Below are positions 54,901 through 60,000 of a stretch of DNA of 60,000 nucleotides, piece by piece. The notes beneath the pieces were generated by a model that searched no databases, was not told where the DNA came from, and saw nothing but the letters and a program-made list of their open reading frames with translations. The stretch is taken from assembly GCF_029227915.1 (NCBI RefSeq), contig NC_079880.1, forward strand, positions 14,776,001-14,836,000, in the 5' to 3' direction. The DNA comes from Hydractinia symbiolongicarpus. Lineage: Eukaryota; Cnidaria; Hydrozoa; Anthoathecata; Hydractiniidae. Made by a program: the position numbers and the translations under genes. Positions within the stretch are counted from its first letter, which is position 1, and each line of letters begins with the position of its first letter.

Positions 54901-57900
54901 GGTTTACATAAAATCAACTCGCATTAGCGTACTATCGATTAGAAAAACTTAATTGTTTTTGCCCAAAATTTATAATCTTTCTCAACAATCTAGAATATGA
55001 GTTTATGGTTACATAGCAGGTATTTTGCATTATTTTGAACCAGGGCTGATCAAAGATTTATTACAACACTTATATACAATTTGAATTTGAAGTTTCTGTC
55101 CCAGTAATTTACCATTATTGACAAAACTAAATTCAGTGAGACAATTAGACAATTTTGGAACAGCACAAACAACTATTGTTGGGGAAAGTTTACAAAAAAG
55201 AAATTGTAGGTGTTCCAACCAACTTTTCTTATCTGGATGACAGATTCCCAATGCTTTAATACTTAGCCTGCTTCTTAAAGCTCATCTGAACTCTCTATAT
55301 CTTTCACACTGAAGTTACGCTAAGTAATTATATAAAAACTAGTCAATAAACCCCGTGGAAGAATCCACTTGTGCATATGAAAAATGAAAAAAAGCATCAT
55401 TTGAATTTTGATGGCGTCAGCAACCCATCCATAAAAAAAATTAGAACCTTGTTTTTATGTTACCTCTGTTGTGTAGAGCTTAAAATGCTGATCAAGAAAA
55501 TGTATATTGTATATGATCATGCGCTTTTGATGAGCAGTTAATGAGATATAAGGGTTTAAAAATTTTGCTGAAGTCAGCAAAGACCTGCAAGAACACACAA
55601 ATTTTGTTTTAAGAATTTTATATATCTAATGCCTTCATCGTACAGATCTTGAAAAGAAAATGTATAGGACCATGTATCTTTGACAAACAGTTGCAGAGAT
55701 ATTGGGGTTTGAAGGTTTTTGATGACGTCATCAACCCATCCATTTCAAAACGGATTTGGAGACCCAGTTTTGGGAAAATTACCAAAATTGGTCCTAGGTG
55801 GTCCCTTGTTACCCACACAGTGAAAAAAGATTGACATCACCTCCTCGTTTCCAAGTTATTTGGTCTCAAAGTTTTAAGTGCACTGTAATGGCTTCATTAA
55901 TTTAAGACATTGACGTTACATTCATGTTATTACGTTGCGCCGTAACGTCAGAAAGTTTAACATTTGAGACATAATTTTTTTGGCGATATCAAAGGAAAAT
56001 AAACACATCCACCGTGCCTGTTACAGACACGCAGACAGACACACTCTCCGTATTATTATAAGGGATTTGTGCCTTGTCTCAGTTCTTTATAACTCTTTAG
56101 TGATGACCCCTTGACTTGGGATCTGTATATACATAGGTTTGCAATCAAAGCGGTTTACTGGCAACCTAGTAAACAAGTTTGGCTCAAGTTTTCCACAGCT
56201 CCTAAATACTAATAAAGGTTAAGTGAAGATTTTATGCATATAAATGTGACCACAAAATCTTCTGCACGTCATGCCATTTTTTTCCTTTTTATTAGACCTT
56301 TTGTGCTTCTTATGTACTACTTCTTCTTTTTAGATACTCCATTTTCATGTCATCCAAACCCTTGTCAACATGATGGAATATGTACAAAAACAACAACTGG
56401 ATTCTTCTGTTCATGCCCGCAAGATTATAAAGGACATAACTGTCAAAGTAAATCAGCTTTTTATGTTAAATATAATAATTTTGTAAACAGTGCATTTGTA
56501 ATTACATTCAGTTACATTCTTGAATTGTCACCGCACATAGTTCTTATCTCATATTTTTACAATTAGAACACATCTTTAACTTGTCAAAGTGTAATTGTCA
56601 ATGTTCACAACACAATTTTGGTATAGGGGACTACTTTACGTAAATAACTAACTGAAATATACCAATTTAGGGGTTGAAATTGGGGTATCAAAAAACTAAT
56701 AATTGTTTAAATATATTGACATCATATTGGCCAATTAGATAGTTGAATTTGTTTTATTCTAAAACATTTTTGAAAAATATAATATATAAACTAACTCCCT
56801 ATTTTGGTCTTTTTTTATAATATTTTTAAAATGTAATAACTTTTTTTCCATTTCAGTTCAAAGTGCCTGCTTACAAAATCCATGTTTAAATAACGGTGCT
56901 TGCACAGAGACAGCTGATGGTTTCATCTGTCAATGTGAAAAAGGTTTCACTGGTCAAAATTGCAACGGTAGGCAACTAATATGATATACTTAATTTGATA
57001 ACCTTAACCCTATTTTGTCCAGGGGGGTGAATTCTGCCACCACCCCCTTCTGCCGATTTTTGCTATTAATCAGTTATTATATTTATCTATTAAGCACCTG
57101 TATGCTAAATATTTATGTCCCATACTCTCAGGGCTTCAGATATCGATTATTACTCAAAACTACCCCTAGAAATCTCTATGAATTCCATAAAATCGGAAAA
57201 ATATAATAACTTTCGTTAGAATTCTCCTTACCAACTCCTTTATCTCATTGACTGGAATCTTTCTGAGAATTTTTGTCACATGATTAATCTGATTCCCTGA
57301 TTTTTTAGATTTTACCCGAAAATCTGGAAAAAACAACAACTTTAAAATAAACTTACAAAAACTTTAGTGCTAAAGAAATTTTTATTCAATTTATTATCTT
57401 GATGAAAAAATAACGGGGAATAATTTACCTCAGAATGTGTCAGTTGTAAAAGTTTACAAATTTACACAATTTATTTCTGTTGATTTTTATTGGCAGAATT
57501 TTTTGTGTGATAAAAAATGTTGTTGTATTTCAGAAAAGGTCAGTCTTTGTGCAGCAAATCCATGTGCAAATGGTGGTACATGCAAAGAATTAGAGGATGA
57601 AGGAAGATTTGAATGTACGTGCCCCAGTGGCTTTGGCTGTGTTGATTGTACATGTCCAGTTGGTAAATAATTTTTTTAAATCATTCTTCCCTCTCAAGGT
57701 TGTTAATGTTGATCATGGTCACTATTTCACCTGAAACATTATTTACTGGCAAATCAAGATAATGAATCAGTCCCTCTAGATGACATGACTTTGAAGCTAA
57801 GATCAAAATAATGTTTCTTAGTTTTAAACCTTTCTTGTAGTTAAACATACAAAAATTAGTTCTATAAAAATTCTTAACTAATTGATATATTCTGTATTAC

Positions 57901-59890
57901 TGATTTTACTAGAGAAATTGTGGGAGGCCCTATTAAACATGCAAAGAAAGAATAGAACAACTATCTTTAGAAGAAACATAGGTTAGGTGTGGTTCAGAAA
58001 AAAGCTAGTCACCAAATATTCTTTCCATTTAGCAATTACTTCAAGCACCCCAGCTGCAATTGTTGTACCTGGAGTGGCACCAGCAACTTCATTGACTGTG
58101 GCGACTGGTGCTGTATGCCCAGATAATGCATGTAAAAACGGCGGTACTTGCGTGAAAAGTTATTCTGGATTTAGTTGTAACTGTCCACCTGGTTTTCATG
58201 GAATGGATTGTTCTAGTACGTGTTTTTTTTGCTTTGCTATTGTCTTAAAAACCAGGCAAGTAAATTAAGAAGCAAACACTAATTCCATTTAATTCATTTT
58301 ACTAATTCCATTTTAGTCAATGAGTTTCTGATCATTTTCTGATAAATCATATAATGATAATATTATAATTTAACATTGGCTGTTAATTTAAAAACTACAT
58401 ACATCTACCATTGCGGTTTTACTAATTCACATTAGTAGTCATGTAAATTAGCAGTTTAATTAAACTTAACAAAATAAATGAAAAATGCTGCATTCTGATG
58501 CGGCTCTTTAAAGAAATTTTATATGCTTAAAATAGATTTTTTTGAACAATTTATAAATGCAAAATCTAACCAGGAATAGAGGACGAAACTCTGATGTTTT
58601 CTCTATACAGAGATCCCTATCAAGCTATATAGAACAGAGCCATTCAATTTGGCACACCCTGTTGCATAAGTTGTTCTTGCAATAAATTACTGAATGCAAC
58701 AATTTTTTAATTTAGCACCTGACCTTTGTACGCCAAACCCATGTGAAAACGCTGGTGTATGTGTTCAAGATGGTGATGAAAACTATAAATGCGTTTGTCC
58801 TTATGGCTTCAAAGGAGCTGACTGTCAGAGTAAGTTGAGACCTTTTGTTGTGTTTTATTGTTGTTCTTAAGGGAGATTTATGCTTTTTGCCTCACCATTT
58901 GTTGAAACAAAAGGTTTAAAAGAGATAAAAACAAATAACCCTTCAATACCTTAAGGGAATTAATTTTTGCAAGAACAAATTTTCGCATTGAAAATAAAAT
59001 TTAATTCCGCAAGAACTATTCTTTGCATAGTGGACAAAAAAACAACGACACTTTGTGGACAAAAAGGTAAGAAAATCCAAATTTTGTGGGAATTAATTTT
59101 CGCGAATTTTAAAAGTTGCAAAATCTGCCGAAATTAATCCCTGCCAAAATTACACTCCTTAATGTAGATACTCACTCCATTTATTTCTATTGGTAATACT
59201 GCTTGACAATATGTTATAAAACCTCACAAAACAAAGATTTCTTTATCAAAATATAAAGCTCTGATAAACAAACTTTCTCCATGATAGAAGTTGCAATTCT
59301 GTTTGATATTACTGTTTGGTCATTTCTAACAAAGTTCTTTGTTGTGTTCTTTAAAATAAATGGATAATTGTATTCCACTTTAGCTCCATTAGCTTGTTCA
59401 AGTCATCCATGCATGAATGGAGCAACCTGCATGGAGACTCCAGATGGTTTTCATTGTAAATGTGCTACAGGCTACAAAGGAAAAAAGTGCACTGGTAAGT
59501 TCTAATAACATTTCCACATGTGATAGAAGTTATGCATACACTGGATTGAATTAAATTTAAAATAATGTTTTTTTTACCATAACAAGTATATAGCCATCGT
59601 AATGAGAGGTATTTTGTTGCAAACTGCTATAAAAGGGGGTAGCATTATTTTTCATGTTTCTGCACTAGATCTCAGTCCGTGCAGTAGAAACCCATGTATG
59701 CACAAAGCCACTTGCCTTGAGAAAGGTTCTCTTTACACCTGTACTTGCAAAATTGGATACCGAGGTAAAAGCTGTCGTGACAAAGATCCTTGCGTTCCTA
59801 ATCCATGTGGTGGTAATGGTATGTGCGCAGAAGTAAATGGAATCACCACATGTAATTGTACCCGTGGATGGATGGGAGAAATGTGTGAGA
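51029..59890 (+). CDS. secreted multi-EGF protein with long basic/His-rich N-terminal region (3' incomplete)
   Basis: Exons: 51029-51914, 54621-54806, 56334-56447, 56857-56967, 57534-57662, 58033-58215, 58716-58829, 59384-59494, 59669-59890. Every intron is phase 1 and the frame is continuous for 685 codons; the gene continues past the window (donor GTAAGTG at 59891). A signal peptide (MKVLFTLAVICLQLGVLKTL) precedes about 275 residues without recognised domains, an Asp/Asn-rich part, a His-rich part (HGHHHRHPE) and at least nine EGF modules. EGF arrays of this kind mediate extracellular binding. No DSL, Notch or transmembrane segment is seen in the window, so no orthologue is named. Confidence 0.88.
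52050..52200 (-). mobile_element. tRNA-derived SINE copy 2 (minus strand)
   Basis: On the minus strand an A-box-like GTGGCCTTGTGG is followed by a B-box-like GTGGTTCGGTCCAC, then a body with CATGCCATGTGAGGGAAATT shared with the copy at 21785-21960. It lies in intron 1 of the EGF-repeat gene, opposite in orientation to it. Confidence 0.65.
52700..52759. repeat. foldback hairpin with 19-bp arms
   Basis: ACACCCTTGTTTCCAAGCC at 52700-52718 and its complement with two mismatches at 52741-52759. It lies inside a TTG-started 153-codon open frame with no domain; the arms suggest a small decayed element. Confidence 0.6.
52973..53000. repeat. (GTTT)n microsatellite
   Basis: Short uninterrupted GTTT run in intron 1 of the EGF-repeat gene. 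Confidence 0.9.
54012..54066. repeat. partial foldback-family end
   Basis: AACCACGTTCCCAGGGCTTT matches the left end of the AACCTCGTTCCC family; the right end is lost or highly diverged. Confidence 0.45.
54621..59890 (+). CDS. EGF-repeat gene exons 2-9: nine EGF modules
   Basis: Exon 2: NPCLHAPCLNGGSC and CNCRHGFSGHYC. Exon 3: HPNPCQHDGICTK and CPQDYKGHNC. Exon 4: CLQNPCLNNGACTE and CEKGFTGQNC. Exon 5: CAANPCANGGTC and CTCPSGFGCVDCTCPVG, an EGF with extra cysteines near its end. Exon 6: a Thr/Ala/Val linker, then CPDNACKNGGTC. Exon 7: CTPNPCENAGVC and CPYGFKGADC. Exon 8: CSSHPCMNGATC and CATGYKGKKC. Exon 9 holds two modules (CSRNPCMHKATC and CVPNPCGGNGMC). Except in exon 9, one exon equals one module. 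The modules lack a complete calcium-binding consensus. Confidence 0.92.
55380..56068 (-). repeat. dispersed repeat, copy 2 (inverted relative to copy 1)
   Basis: Read on the minus strand it matches 28640-29092 block by block: GAGTGTGTCTGTCTG, TTTCTGACGTTACGGCG, TAATGAAGCCATTACAGTGC, AACTTGGAAACGAGG, GATGACGTCATCAAAAACCT. It also extends further, with an inner segment repeated approximately in tandem (AAGAAAATGTAT near 55495 and 55655; a GTCAGCAA/GTCATCAA-type motif near 55410, 55575 and 55727). It lies in intron 2 of the EGF-repeat gene. Confidence 0.7.
58950..59165. repeat. TTCGCG/TTTGCA internal-repeat element with TTAAGG-type ends
   Basis: Left end CTTAAGGGAATTAATTTTTG and right end CACTCCTTAA are roughly inverted. 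Units such as GGGAATTAATTTTCGCGAAT recur inside. It resembles the repeats at 42640-42855 and 21370-21500. Confidence 0.5.
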
Positions 59891-60000
59891 GTAAGTGTAT
59901 AATTAAATGATAATGTGTTATGGTAGATTGTCTGTGAAAAATATATTTACCATTATATTTTTATTTAATGGGTCGGCAACTGGTACTTACTTATTGATAG

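Overview
The window looks like intron-rich, AT-rich animal genomic DNA. All confidently read exons lie on the + strand with canonical GT..AG junctions. The mix of an ADAMTS-type metalloprotease, an MLCK-type kinase and an EGF-repeat protein, together with dense foldback elements, SINEs and degenerate LINEs in introns, fits an early-branching metazoan. I think a cnidarian, plausibly a hydrozoan, is most likely. That placement is an inference; no sequence here fixes the species.

Three genes run head to tail. (1) 5310-16025: a myosin-light-chain-kinase-like gene of 13 proposed coding exons, about 791 aa. It has an N-terminal coiled coil instead of the Ig/FN3 modules of vertebrate MLCK, a kinase domain, and a C-terminal segment resembling the MLCK calmodulin-binding region. 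The catalytic-loop Asp is Glu (HLELKPEN). (2) 19184-50111: a complete ADAMTS-type gene of 33 coding exons, 1519 aa, with all phases consistent. It encodes a signal peptide, propeptide with furin-type sites, zinc protease, disintegrin-like region, TSP1, Cys-rich region, spacer, nine further TSP1 modules, and two copies of an approximately 85-residue WSC-like cysteine domain at the C-terminus. (3) 51029 to beyond the right edge: a secreted protein with a long dibasic- and His-rich N-terminal region followed by at least nine EGF modules on symmetric phase-1 exons. A possible exon of an upstream gene lies at 101-170.

The intergenic and intronic DNA carries much mobile and repeated sequence. There is a degenerate LINE at about 22.15-26.03 kb interrupted by a 5'-truncated second LINE. 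Two tRNA-derived SINE copies lie on the minus strand (21.78-21.96 and 52.05-52.20 kb). A TA-flanked element with 36-bp terminal inverted repeats and an internal palindrome lies at 43343-44085. A second inverted-repeat element lies at 21288-21707 and a third at about 29093-29790. A foldback family beginning AACCTCGTTCCC has several copies, one flanked by an 8-bp duplication. There is also a 21-bp minisatellite (16961-17533) and a 34-bp x 4 tandem array (48749-48884).

The genes do not form an obvious pathway. Genes 2 and 3 encode secreted extracellular-matrix-type proteins, and gene 1 a cytoplasmic, probably Ca2+/calmodulin-linked kinase-like protein. The most notable points are the substituted kinase catalytic residue, the unusual ADAMTS C-terminus, the regular TSP1 exon expansion, and the nested mobile elements. 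All exon models come from reading splice signals and frame continuity by eye and have no transcript support.
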